Shown: positions 1 to 10,133 of the stretch, piece after piece | Layout of the letters: every line of letters starts with the position of its first letter | Position numbering within the stretch: position 1 is the stretch's first letter | NCBI GenBank assembly: GCA_014529385.2 | Contig: CM043945.1 | Location: 4,312,312-4,376,311, forward strand | Direction of reading: 5' to 3' | Source: Adiantum capillus-veneris | Taxonomy: Eukaryota > Streptophyta > Polypodiopsida > Polypodiales > Pteridaceae | Length of the DNA: 64,000 nt | Translations under genes and position numbers: made by a program | The notes under the pieces: model-generated | The model's input: the letters and a program-made list of their open reading frames with translations, nothing else | Databases searched by the model: none | Told to the model about the DNA's origin: nothing

Positions 1-750
1 ATAAGTTCAGAATAGTCTGAACTCACGAATTATAAGAGGGAATAAACCACTCATACAACTATAAAAGCAAGGGACCAAGAAAAGAAAAGAAAAACAAAAA
101 CAAACAAACAAAACAAACTAAATCACTTTGTTTGCTACAAAACAAAACTAAATAAAACAAAACATTATTAACTTAAAAATGTCGATCAAGGACCTATCCC
201 AACTGGGGGAGTAGCGAGAGGCGGTAGTCAGAGGGACTTTGGGGAGGGCGGGGGGGGGGGGGGGGGGTAAGCTATCGGTGGCAAAGTTGAGGTGGAAGGG
301 GTGTCCATCGACTCATCCTACTGTAGAGAGTCAAAACGGTGCCCTATGGGAACCCACTGTTGCTGGCCTCGTGCAGGCCGACCACCAGGGGCATTGAACT
401 GGCATGGTGGCCCTTGGCAACGCTGACCACAAACCTATTGTCAAACCTCCTTTACCTGAGAACCTGTCTCAAGGGAGGTACCTGCATATGCTCCCTGTGT
501 CTTTGACTATTGAGCATGGCCAGCCTTAGTAGACTAGGTCTATGGCACTGGTCGGTCCCTCCTCTGTAAATAGACGCTCGCAAGATGCTCCATCTCTCTA
601 CGCACTTATTCGGAAGTCCTGAATACTTTACATTCTGACGGAGTCAACCATTGCTCACCTGCAGTAGTGAAACAACCTTCGGGAGGGTGTAGGTGTCTCA
701 AACAAAAATGCATATTAAAGGTATGCTTGCTACCTTGGTAGCAACGAAAG
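1..750. other. Unassigned sequence with an 18-bp poly-G tract
   Basis: No reading frame of interest and no repeat boundary is visible. Positions 250-267 are an uninterrupted run of 18 G. The segment lies downstream, on the minus strand, of the LINE ORF1 fragment at 754-1210 and may be more of that decayed element, but nothing here proves it. Confidence 0.4.
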
Positions 751-753
751 CTG

Positions 754-1210
754 TCATGCGTGGTGTCTCCAAGACAGTCCCAATCTCGAGTCTATCTTGG
801 AAAGTAGCGGGAGATACTCTTTTCCCAAGCCAGGGAAACAAACTGAAATGGGTAGGTTTGCCTCCTCGACAAGAGCATCAATAGCTAGATCAAAGCCATG
901 GTGCCACTGTGGAAAATAAGCTTTGGCTTCTTGGATAGTCATGGGGCTCATTGCAATGACCTTGGACGCCATCTCAAAAATCTCAAACTCTATCTGGCAG
1001 TACCCACACTCAAGAAGCTGAACATTTATGATGTTTTAAACCTCTACTAAAAGGCGGGCCAGGAAGAGATCACACAACTCCCCTCTGCTAGGTCCAGTGC
1101 TTATGATCTTGCAAATAACAGAGGTAGCCTGAAGGTGCGCTACCTCTTCCTCTAAGCTCGCTTGCTCTGTTGGCGAAAGAGCAAGTCCGATGGTGGGATC
1201 TACGGAGTCA
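754..1210 (-). pseudogene. LINE ORF1 (DUF4283-like) fragment
   Basis: On the minus strand a frame with one in-frame stop near 1037 reads KIISTGPSRGEL, then a stretch ending GYCQIEFEIFEMASKV, then YFPQWHHGFDLAIDAL and FPGLGKEYLPLLSKIDSRLG. The order of a G-K-x-x-S start, an F-E-F strand followed by an E/D-A-x-x-V helix, an F-x-x-W-x-x-F-D segment and a final L-P-L-L-x-x-I-x-x-x-L-G is that of the DUF4283 domain. That RNA-binding-like module is found in ORF1 of plant L1-type LINEs. No CCHC knuckle follows. The match is by eye. It could also be another retroelement gag, and it is surely non-functional. Confidence 0.5.
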
Positions 1211-1691
1211 AGCCAGGGGGCTTCAGTCAAGTCCCTTTGTGGCAGAGTAGAAACCTCCATCTCTGTCTGTTGTTGTGATGACGAGCGACGAAAGGAAGCA
1301 AACAAGGTAGGAAGGTCGGAAGGCGGATGCGAGAACTCGGGCTCCTCCAATGGAGAAGAGCATGAGCAGCACGTGGAGAGTGGGAACAGGACAACGGGCA
1401 TTGTGGGGTGGGCTAGAAAGTAAAGCAAAGAGGTGGGATAGGCTGAATTGTGGCAGACTGGAGGCTGCACTCAAGGCTGAGAACAGTGCGCAAGAGGGGG
1501 CTGAGCACCACAGAATGTTGGGGGCGGAGGGGGGTGAGGCTATGCGAGGGGAATGGAGCAGGCAATGGTGAGAAGGTTGCGGGTAACAAGAGCGAGCATG
1601 TAGTGATACACCCCAAGATTTGAATCTTGCTTCAAACAAAGGGTTCGAAAGGTAATACCAAGCGACCCCAAGTCCGAAGCATAAGAAGCCA

Positions 1692-1834
1692 AGAGAAAAA
1701 AAAAAAAGATCTGAGCAGAAACAAAAGAAAGAGGAGGCTGAGAGAGAAGCACAGAGGAAGCAGGAGACAAAGAGAAGGCAAAGGCAGCAAGAGGAGTGGG
1801 AAAGAGTAGAGGCTGAGAGAGCCCACCTTGCAAA
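1692..1834 (+). pseudogene. Coiled-coil part of coiled-coil/H3-fold pseudogene, copy 1
   Basis: This is a plus-strand frame very rich in Glu, Lys, Arg and Gln (for example EAEREAQRKQETKRRQ), typical of a charged single helix or coiled coil. It ends in AERAHLA, at which point a SINE is inserted. If the SINE and one copy of the 13-bp TSD are disregarded, the same frame resumes at 2213 with NLHARVEVEKKAVEE. The coil and the downstream H3-like segment therefore once formed one transcription unit or one contiguous ancestral sequence. A poly-A run just upstream shifts the frame. No start codon can be chosen. Confidence 0.55.
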
Positions 1835-2212
1835 GTTTTTTTCGACACACGAGAGGGTCCATAGGCGGAGGTGCTTATCCCTTCCAAATATTAGCCATGC
1901 TACATGGTTGGGCAAGGACCTCATACTATCACGCAAGAGCCACACGTAGGCATCACCATGGCCACCTAATTGATGCACCACGTCCTGGGAACGACGAGAG
2001 AAATCTTGTAGCAACCAACTAGAAACCTCCTCCTCGGGTGACCCACCCCAGGAGGAGGATGCAGTCGAGTGTCTAAGGGCAAGAGCCCTAGCAACATGAG
2101 CACCAGGTGAGCATAACGTGTCCCTCTAGAGTGTAGCCCAACGGGTGATTTGAACCCACAATCCACAGGTTGAGAGGCCAAAGCCTTACCGTTAGACAAC
2201 CTCCTTGGGGAC
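1835..2212 (-). mobile_element. tRNA-derived SINE with 13-bp target-site duplication
   Basis: The element is about 378 bp on the minus strand. Its head (2212 down to about 2130) has an A-box-like motif (complement of 2184-2196, TCTAACGGTAAGG) and a B-box-like motif (complement of 2144-2156, GGTTCAAATCACC), as expected of a tRNA-derived RNA polymerase III promoter. Its tail is a short poly-A (T7 at 1836-1842 on the plus strand). The direct repeat CCCACCTTGCAAA flanks it at 1822-1834 and 2213-2225. Head, tail and TSD together make this a nearly complete SINE. Confidence 0.8.
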
Positions 2213-2737
2213 CCCACCTTGCAAATTTACACGCAAGGGTAGAGGTAGAGAAGAAGGCGGTAGAGGAGAGGGCTCAAGCTGCCCAACAAGCTAGCGCTGG
2301 CAGCTCAAGCCTTCCAAGATTCCACAAAGAGCAAAAAAATGTGCCAAGAAGAAGGACAAGTTTACATCCAAAGAACAACAGGCCCAAGAGGAGCAGAGAA
2401 CAAAGTATAAAAATGACCCTCAATGGGCCCGGCAACCAGCCCCTCCACTGTCACCAGCAATAGAAACGAAACGAAGATGAAGGCCAGGAACGGTGGCTCT
2501 ACAAGAGATCAGAAAGTATTAGAAGAGCATCAAGCTAATCATTCCAAAAGCAACCTTCTCTAAAGTGGTGAGAGAGATTATCGATGAATATAGTTTTGGT
2601 TTTTTTTTTCGTTTTAGAAGTTGGGGATAGGTACCCTCTATCATTTCCTCAAAACAAAAGAGACAACAAAGACTTCAAGTGCGCCCAAGCTCCTAGGGCA
2701 GGTGCTTTTGTCACTAGTTTCCCCTCGACTATGTGAG
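2213..2737 (+). pseudogene. Histone H3-fold pseudogene, copy 1 (CENH3-like)
   Basis: After a charged segment (VEVEKKAVEERAQAAQQ) and a linker with KYKNDPQWARQPAPPL, the frame at about 2475-2600 reads RPGTVALQEIRKY, stop, then KSIKLIIPKATFSKVVREII. This is the tail end, alpha-N helix and alpha-1 helix of a histone H3 (compare the family signature RPGTVALREIR...F..LVREI). Ile-Ile-Pro in place of Leu-Ile-Arg and the divergent ending VREIIDEYS look more like centromeric H3 than canonical H3. Helices alpha-2 and alpha-3 are not recognisable, so the match stops about where an intron could lie or homology decays. Two stops (TGA near 2479, TAG near 2519) and a frameshift around 2340 rule out function. 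The block from about 2288 to 2737 recurs at 31230-31665. Confidence 0.75.
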
Positions 2738-2843
2738 GCTTCGGTTACCCAAGAAGCCAGAATTATCTACTCTCTTAGAGCAGAGTCCTTGAGAGACCCA
2801 TCTCGCTGAAATCGTTATGGACATGACAATTGACTAACATTAG

Positions 2844-3267
2844 GTGAAATTTGGACTCACAAAAGGGCCCTTTAAGGAATTTGACTTTACCTCTCTCCAC
2901 CAAAACGGACGCACGGATAAGTTTTTGCAAACAAACTCCAAAGTTGGCAAAGGTTTAACAGTTAGAATGTCCTCTTCAAGCTCTATCTACTGATATGTTG
3001 CACGCCATGAGATTCCTCATATTTTAGAAGATTCTTTTTTTTATTCACTTAGATTCCGACAGAGTTGTCACATCATAGATGAATCAAAAAAAGGATCAAT
3101 CTCATGGCGTGCAACATATCAGTAGGTAGAGCTTGAAGAGGACATTCTAACTGTCAAACCTCCGCCAACTTTGGAGTTTGTTTGCAAAAATTTATCCATG
3201 CGTCCATTTTGGTAGAGAAGGTAAAGTCAAACTCCTTAAAGGGCCCCTTTGTGAGTCCAAATTTCAC
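2844..3267. repeat. Long hairpin (inverted repeat, 171-bp arms)
   Basis: Positions 2844-3014 and 3098-3267 are reverse complements of each other with roughly 90% identity by eye, separated by an 83-bp A/T-rich loop. The arms begin and end with GTGAAATTTGGACTCAC and AATCTCATGGCGTG motifs. No clear TSD was found at the outer ends. The structure fits a foldback or MITE-like element or an inverted duplication whose transcript would be a long double-stranded RNA. Confidence 0.8.
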
Positions 3268-3649
3268 ATAATGATACCTCAGGTCAGAGGCCCAAGTACT
3301 GTGGGACTTGCTTCGGGCTTCTCTTTTTGGAGTTTCCTCCTCCAAGCAGCTTATCGCTCACCACACTAAACTGCCGTGTAACCTCATGGTTTTCCAAGAG
3401 GAAATGCCATACACGCTTGGATGAGTGTCGACTCACAAGTGTTGTCTCTTGGGATTGGTGATGTCCCCCTTTCATCTCCCAATCCTGTTTTTGCGAGATG
3501 ACCCCCCCCCTGCGGAGGTAAGGTACTTGAATGAATCTAAGCACTAATTTGTCTTCGCTTTGGGAGAATAACATTATTTCCCTCACGAGGATCGGAGTGT
3601 AGGATTGTGCATAGGAAGACCACTCCTCATTCTCTTATGCAGAGCACTC

Positions 3650-4190
3650 AAGTACGGGGGCACGACCTCACCGAGGAACTTCACCACAAGGACGTGCACT
3701 TCGGTTCCGGTCCTCATGCGGATCACGGCATACCCAGAATGTTATCCATTTCCCACGAGCCTCCCCACCAAGGAGGATAACGATCATATCATTAGGGTTC
3801 AACAGTGGGTCGATATCGTTGAAGGTGGAGTTGAATTGGTTTAAACGCCGTCCCCTAGTTCCATCAAGCACCAAGCATCTAATCAGCAAATGCGAAAGTG
3901 ATGGACCCTCTAGTCAGACACAATGGATAGACACTGTCCTCACCTCCAACTATCAGCCAGTTTGAGTCCACCTCTCCTCGCAAGTAGCATTGCTCTCTCC
4001 TCATTTCTATTAACAAAAATGCTCCTATTGAGTTGCAGTAGGTATCCACGTGTTTGTTCATAGCCGACCGACTTATAGGGTTCCCACACCAAGCACGCAT
4101 GCCTCTCGTCCCACTTGTCCCATGCGTGGAAGCGAACTTAGCTAAATTCAGTCGTAAGGATATACTTATTCATCCAATTCTGGGTTCGGG
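3650..4190 (-). pseudogene. LINE-a, C-terminal part (after the solo LTR)
   Basis: Minus-strand reading in shifting frames gives HVDTYCNSIGAFLL, CYLRGEVDSNWLI, YPLCLTRGSITFAFAD and PNDMIVILLGG. It lies directly downstream, on the minus strand, of LINE reverse-transcriptase sequence at 5404-6075 once the solo LTR is disregarded. Its composition fits the Cys/His-containing tail that follows the RT in several LINE families, but I cannot identify the clade. Several stops and frameshifts are present. Confidence 0.4.
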
Positions 4191-5398
4191 TGTTAGGTGC
4201 AGCGGAATGAATGTTTGCGCTTTGCTCAAGATGAGTGCTCCAAACCGTGGTCAAGGTTCCTTTTGTTCTTATGGAAGGGAGAGCCTTCCGTTCTTAATGA
4301 GAGCGTACTATGATCACAAAAAAAGTGAATGGACATTGTGCGTGCAAGTGTATGAGACTGAGAGATAGAGAGAGAAGAGAGATACAACACCAGAGACGTT
4401 GTAAAACCCTCCTCCGAAGGCCCCACTCTTGTCAGCGAGAGTGGTCTACTTATGATTGCACAATCTGGTACAAATGGTATGCATGAGACTGATGCAAGTC
4501 TAGGCTATGTCGACGATGACGACGAGGCCAACACTAGGGCTGAAATCTGCAATCTTTCTACTACTGTCCAAAAACGCTATGGGCTGAAATCTGCGACTGA
4601 GCCAAAAATGCTGATTTGGAGGCTGTTTTCGATGGATCTTTGAGGCTGAAAATCTGCAGATTTAGGGCTGAAAACTGATGGTCTTAACGGGGCTGAATCT
4701 GCTACTTCTTTGGGCTTGAATCTGCAACTATTTCATGGCTAAAAACGTTGCATAAACTATCCAAGGCTGAGACTGCAAATCTGCTAACGCAGAATCCAAA
4801 AACGCTAGAGACTGAGGTTGACCAAAAACGCTAGGCTGATGTTCTGCTGCTGGGGAGATCCAATGCACAAACGATATCTTGCTGGTTCTTCTGGCGATAA
4901 TCTCTTGATGAGAAAAACGCTAGGGAGAGAGACTGCTTGGCGATGGTGCTTGATGCAAAAACGCCAAGGCTGGGATCTGACGGCAAAGTCACCTACTGAT
5001 GAAAAACGCCACCAATGGGTCTTGCTTGAGAAGTTGTCTGTTGAGCGATGGAACTCCTGTTGCTTCTTTTGCCATTGAGTGCTGACTTGGGTTTGCTTAT
5101 ATATTAACTTACCCAATTTGCCCTACCTACTTTTGTTGGGAAGTCACTTAAATTAATAAGTGAAAAATGTCAAAAATGTCACTGGAAAATACCCCTCACT
5201 GATTCTGATGGAAATGCTTATGATCATGCTGTGTGCAACCAGAGGATATGCATCTACACTAAGTGACTGGGCATGCACGGTCTACAAATACTCACAAAAG
5301 TGCCAGATCACTTCTAATCTAGACTGACTGGATTGATTGTACCCTTTTCGTGTTGTAGCTTGTCCACGGACACATAGGGTTGGATGTGTCACGTGACA
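4191..5398 (+). mobile_element. Solo LTR, family S, TSD tcggg
   Basis: A 1,208-bp element begins TGTTAGGTGCAGCGG and ends GTGTCACGTGACA. It is flanked by identical 5-bp repeats tcggg (4186-4190 and 5399-5403). No internal retroelement sequence is attached on either side, so this is a solo LTR left by recombination. An inverted second copy lies at 8844-10128. The LTR contains an interspersed array of two short motifs, GCTGAAATCTGC-like and CAAAAACGC-like, between about 4530 and 5020. It interrupts LINE-a. Confidence 0.9.
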
Positions 5399-5403
5399 TC
5401 GGG

Positions 5404-6075
5404 TCGTCAAAGTCGCTTCTTGAATGGTTGGTTCTTAGATTTCTTGTTTACCAAGGAGCCTATCAAGGTGGATGAAACCAACCGATACTGGTCAAAAGCC
5501 CTAGCTCCTTGTCCCCCACAAAATGGAGGTACAAACGGAATGTTAAACTTGTGATGGAGAGTCACCGTCCAAACGAAGGTGGACCTTGCTCCCTTCTCAA
5601 CTAATATTCTCATCTTGGTGGCGACGAGGTGCTGAAAAGAATGGAGAACACGCTGATCCTGGGGCCCCATATTCTCTGTGCCATAATAAATCATTGGATA
5701 TACGAACGTCTTACGCATAGTTTCTCAAGAACATATAAGAATGGCTCATTTAACAAACATGTGTTGACCTACGAATAGGCTCTTCCTGTCCTTATCTGCC
5801 TGTTCACTAACAATGCGTTCAATGGAGAAGATAAGAGTCTACGACGATACCAAGATACGTGTTAGTCTCACCCACTACAAACATCTTCAATCCCAGTAAA
5901 GAGATCTTATAGGTCGCCTTGGAACACCGTGACCATGCATTTATCGATTCCAAACTTCATACCGCAGGTCTTGGCCAATTCACTTACCTTATTAAGGCTT
6001 GTTTGTAGACTTTCAAGTGAGCCAACACCAATATCAAATCCGACAATTGATCCATGTGTCGAACTTTAACAGAGG
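5404..6075 (-). pseudogene. LINE-a reverse transcriptase fragment
   Basis: The minus strand reads, with stops and frameshifts, SIVGFDIGVGSLESLQTSLN, CGMKFGIDKCMVTVF, and finally RKTFVYPMIYYGTENMGPQD. The order of a loop with SLE.LQ..L, GM.FGI.KC and a later F.YP...YG.E.WG is the palm/thumb region that follows the catalytic site of non-LTR reverse transcriptases. The catalytic YxDD itself is not recognisable. The 3' side is interrupted by the solo LTR at 4191-5398 and resumes at 4190. Confidence 0.6.
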
Positions 6076-8838
6076 GAGACTTAAAAAGTATAATACACAG
6101 GCTTATACTTCTCAAGTTGTTTAATTTAGGTCTCGACCGCAATCAGCAGTCCGGGTGGCCGGGAGACATCGTCGGTCTAACTTTTATCGAATGAGGAAAA
6201 CGGAGGGACCATATGGATGTGACGTGGTGCCCAAGCCGCACAAGGGTTTTTTACCTCCGCCAGCATTGCAGTGCACCATGGGTGTCTTGCTACACCCATG
6301 TGGTCCCCCCATTGCCAGGTTTCGACAAAAGTTAACCGGTGATGTTTGCCGACCACCACGACTACGTGATCGCGGTCAGGGGTTTTTGTGGAAGTCGCTC
6401 CATGCACGCATTACATTAGTCAAACTTGTTTGGAGAATATCAACAAAGAAAAAATTTGCAATACACATTGATTTAAAAAGACGATTATTTTTTATTATTT
6501 TTGGAATTACATCATGGATGGTTTGTCTTTCTGCAAATTACATTTGTGGATATGAGACGAATGGCAAGATTAATACCAAGGGTTTTTATAATTTTCTCTG
6601 TGTTTGTTACCTCTTGACCTATGCTTAAGGCACAGTGGGAGAGGACTAGCCCAAGGTACTTGTATATAAAGGCATATGAGGCTGCCTGACGATCCCTAAA
6701 TATATATTTATTAGCATTAAGGGTGAGACAATCTTCGGTGAGGATGGCACTCAACGCTTTGCACTTGAATAGCTCCGCAGTACCATGTTAGAAATCTCTA
6801 TGTGAGCAACTTGAAGAATAAATAGACCAAGGTGGCTCATGTAGTGCCACAAGGAGCTATCCTGACCATTGAGGATGTTGCGAGAACCTCCATTTCGCAT
6901 TGCAAACTTATCCAATGCAACTTATCAACATAGTATATGGCCTGCAAAACACTTTGAAAGACATTATTACTTGTTGTAAGAAAGACAAAGACAATCGTTT
7001 AGGTTTAAAAATGTTTACCTCACTTTCCTCGTCCATTACTTCAACAGACTTTCTCGTAAGGTCAATGCTCGAGCGATCATCTCCACCAATAGGAATCAAT
7101 GTTTTATGTTGGTGGAAAGCGCTTTCGTTCACGCTTTCATAGAAGGTAGTACTTGATTTAATGTCCACTACGATACTTACCATCGTTTACACGAAATTCT
7201 GTTCTTTTTTATTGGGGAGGTAGAAGAGGCTTGCCGGGAGACTTTGGTCTTCAATGTCAATTTCAAATTTGGTCGACTCTGTCTTTCCACTTGGTTCTTC
7301 ATGCCCGCATAAATAGCGAGCAATAAGAGCCACTTGCTTATCCCGAGACCAACTAGTTTAACAATGTTAATGAGGAACAAAAATTGATGACCATCCACCA
7401 CCATTGCATGCAAAGTGAATATTAATTTGAAAGTCGAGACTTCCTCCAATACCTCATCTCTCTCTATTATTTGATCTTCCTCCTCAGTGGAGTTCAGTTC
7501 TTGTAAGAGGACGAGGACCATAGATGCGCCTTCCATATGGTTATTAACCTCTTTGACAAGTTACAACCTCATTTGACTCCTCCACAATGCTCACAAGGGG
7601 GTTTCTTGCTTGCCTTTTCCTTTTGATTTTCCCTTCTCCATGTCCTCAAGAACAAGTAAAACTAGAACCATATCCCAAGCTATGAATTGGGTACCTATAC
7701 ACCCTATGTCGTCCAACACCCGCCATCACCGGCTGTTGCGCAAGCCACTGCCTCGCCCAAAACTGTCGCCAATGTCCGGCCCCGCCGCCGCGCACAACGC
7801 TCATAGGACGGCCGCCATGGTTACGAGCTCCATGGAGCCCCAGTTCCCTTTGAGATACCCAAGAGTGGCGCACAGTATAGCATATATACCCCGTTCCCCA
7901 AGCCTTTGCGTCCCCATGTGGGTTCCCTCCAACCTGCCACGTAGCACCCGCTCGTGAATAGCCCTCAAGGGCACGCTTAAACTTTTGAAAACTTCACCTA
8001 AAAACCTTCTCGTGGTGCCATATTTGACCCGCAACATCTCTTTGCTCCCGTGTTCAATGCTAAAGCCGTAAAGGCCGGATGGAAATTCAGCCCACCGACT
8101 TCAATCTTCGTGAGCCTCACCATTTTATTGATTTCTCCAAGCCTGCTAACCGCGGCCACAAAAACATAAAAAACCATTTGCAACCATCCTTAAGCAACCG
8201 TTCTCAACTTCATCGGACCCTAACTTCGCAGCCGTGGACACATTTGATAAATTTCGTCAGATATATCCTAATGGCTCCACATGGTGTGCTCTATCTTTCA
8301 AAACTCCTTTGAGCCCAAAAAAAGCAACAGATGACACATCTTCCAAAGCAGTCAAAGTGGCCCGTACTACCTGACCCCCGACAAACTTTCAATTGGCCAT
8401 AACTTGGTTTGTAGAGCTTCGAGAAGACCGACATGCTCCACAATACAACTCAAGCTTTACATGTCTACCTGCTTACTCCAACTATGGCCTACCTGTTCAT
8501 ACCTGCCCTGCTCGTCGGGGTTCTTTAGATAGCTTTGTCTTTCACACCGTGGCTCCGTTTAACAAGCCGTTTGGATGGGCTTCTAGATCATCTTGAGCAC
8601 TACATTCCAGGACACTATCCTTCGACTTCGGAGACCTGATTCTGCCATCCCAATTGGCCCACTTTGGAGCGTTTCTGGCCTAAAAAGCTGCATATACCAT
8701 ACATTTTAACTGCTCTTGTCATGCCCAGGTCCTCCATACCTACTTAAACCCTTTGTCAAGCACCCGTATGCACCCATAGCATGGATTGACACCACTTCTA
8801 GCTTCAACTAACTTTGCATGTACTAACGTCCTAAAAGT
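6076..8838. other. Unassigned region between the two inverted solo LTRs
   Basis: Several frames of 60-157 codons exist, the longest at 6155-6628 (+, 157 codons). None shows a recognisable domain, codon bias or conserved neighbour. Minus-strand frames at 6908-7183 and 7177-7536 are adjacent and could be the 5' part of LINE-a, since they lie upstream of its RT on the same strand, but no diagnostic motif supports that. The stretch 7720-7830 is more GC-rich than its surroundings. I see no RNA gene here. Confidence 0.35.
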
Positions 8839-8843
8839 CTTTT

Positions 8844-10128
8844 TGTCACGTGACACATCCAACCCTATGTGTCCGTGGACAAGCTACAACATGATCAGGG
8901 TTCAATTCAGTCCAGTCAGTCTAGAATTAGAAGTGATCTGGCACTTTTGTGAGTCTATTCGTAGACCGTGCATGCCCAGTCACTTAGTGTAGATGCATAT
9001 CCTCTGGTTGCACACAGCATGATCATCAGTATTTCCATCAAAATCCATCAGATTCCTTCAGGGGAATTTTCCATTGCATTTAGTCTATTTTACTTATTTT
9101 TGGTATTTTTCACTTATTATTTTTAAGTGACTTTCCAACAAAAGTAGGTAGGGCAATTTGAGTAAGAAAATATATAAGTAAACCAAAGTTAGCACTAAAT
9201 GGTAGAAGAGGCAGCAGGAGCTCCACGCTCAACACGCAACTTCTCAGCAAGAACCCCCTTGGACAGGAGACTTGGCGTTTTCAGCCAAGGACAGCCGGGC
9301 GTTTTCTCCATTGCAGATCAGCCCCAACGTTTTGCATGGCAGATCAACCCGGCAACAGTTAGACACAACAGATCAGCCTAGCGTTTTTGCATTTGCAGAA
9401 TCCCGGTGACAGAAGGACCAAAATTCAGCCCTAGCGTTTTTGGTTGCAGATCAGTCTCGGCGTTTTGCACCTTTATCGCGACGGAAAGTCAAGGAACATT
9501 AGCGTTTTCAGTTTTCAGCAGTTAGTACCGCGCAGATCAAGTCCTGAACCTCGCAGATCTCACCTTCACGCAGCAGTTCCTTGCCGCACGGTCAGTTTCT
9601 GCAAGGTTTACAGTTTCAGCCCGGAAAACGCAGATTTCAGCATCTGCATTTTCAGCGCATCGTCGTCATCGACATCATCACTGACATAGAGTCAGAATTC
9701 AGCAGATAGAAGGTTAGCAGATTTCAGCCCATAGCGTTTTTGGACAGTAGTAGAAAGATTGCAGATTTCAGCCCTTAGGTCGACTTCGTCATCACCGTCG
9801 TCATCGTCGACATAGCCTAGACTTGCATCAGTCCCATGCATACCATTTGTACCAGATTGTGCAATCATAAGTAGAGCACTCTCACCGACGAGAGTGGGGC
9901 CTTCGGAGGAGGGTTTTACAACGTCTCTGGTGTCGTATCTCTCTTCTCTCTCTATCTCTCAGTTTCATACACTTGCACGCACATTGTCCATTCACTTTGT
10001 TCGTGATCATAGCACTTTCCATTAAGAACGTAAGGCTCTCCCTTCCATAAGAACAAAAGGAACCTTGAGCACAGTTCGGAGCACTCATCTTGAGCAAAGC
10101 GCAAACATTCATTCCGCTGTACCTTACA
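8844..10128 (-). mobile_element. Solo LTR, family S, inverted copy, TSD ctttt
   Basis: This 1,285-bp copy is the reverse complement of the solo LTR at 4191-5398. On the minus strand it starts TGTAAGGTACAGCGG and ends GTGTCACGTGACA. Identical 5-bp repeats ctttt flank it (8839-8843 and 10129-10133). Its own TSD shows an independent insertion, not an inversion of the other copy. The same two-motif array (GCTGAAATCTGC-like and AAAAACGC-like) lies at about 9240-9780. Confidence 0.9.
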
Positions 10129-10133
10129 CTTTT

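Noticed and set aside
1223-2014. 263-codon minus-strand frame
   Set aside because: It spans the SINE and the antisense of the coiled-coil frame. It is low-complexity Ser/Phe/Leu with no domain.
2130-2212. tRNA gene on the minus strand
   Set aside because: Boxes A and B are present, but the anticodon arm does not fold cleanly, and the segment continues into a poly-A-tailed, TSD-flanked element. It is a SINE head.
5404-8843. A DNA transposon with 1.2-kb terminal inverted repeats
   Set aside because: Each arm has LTR-type TG...CA ends and its own different 5-bp TSD, so they are independent solo LTRs.
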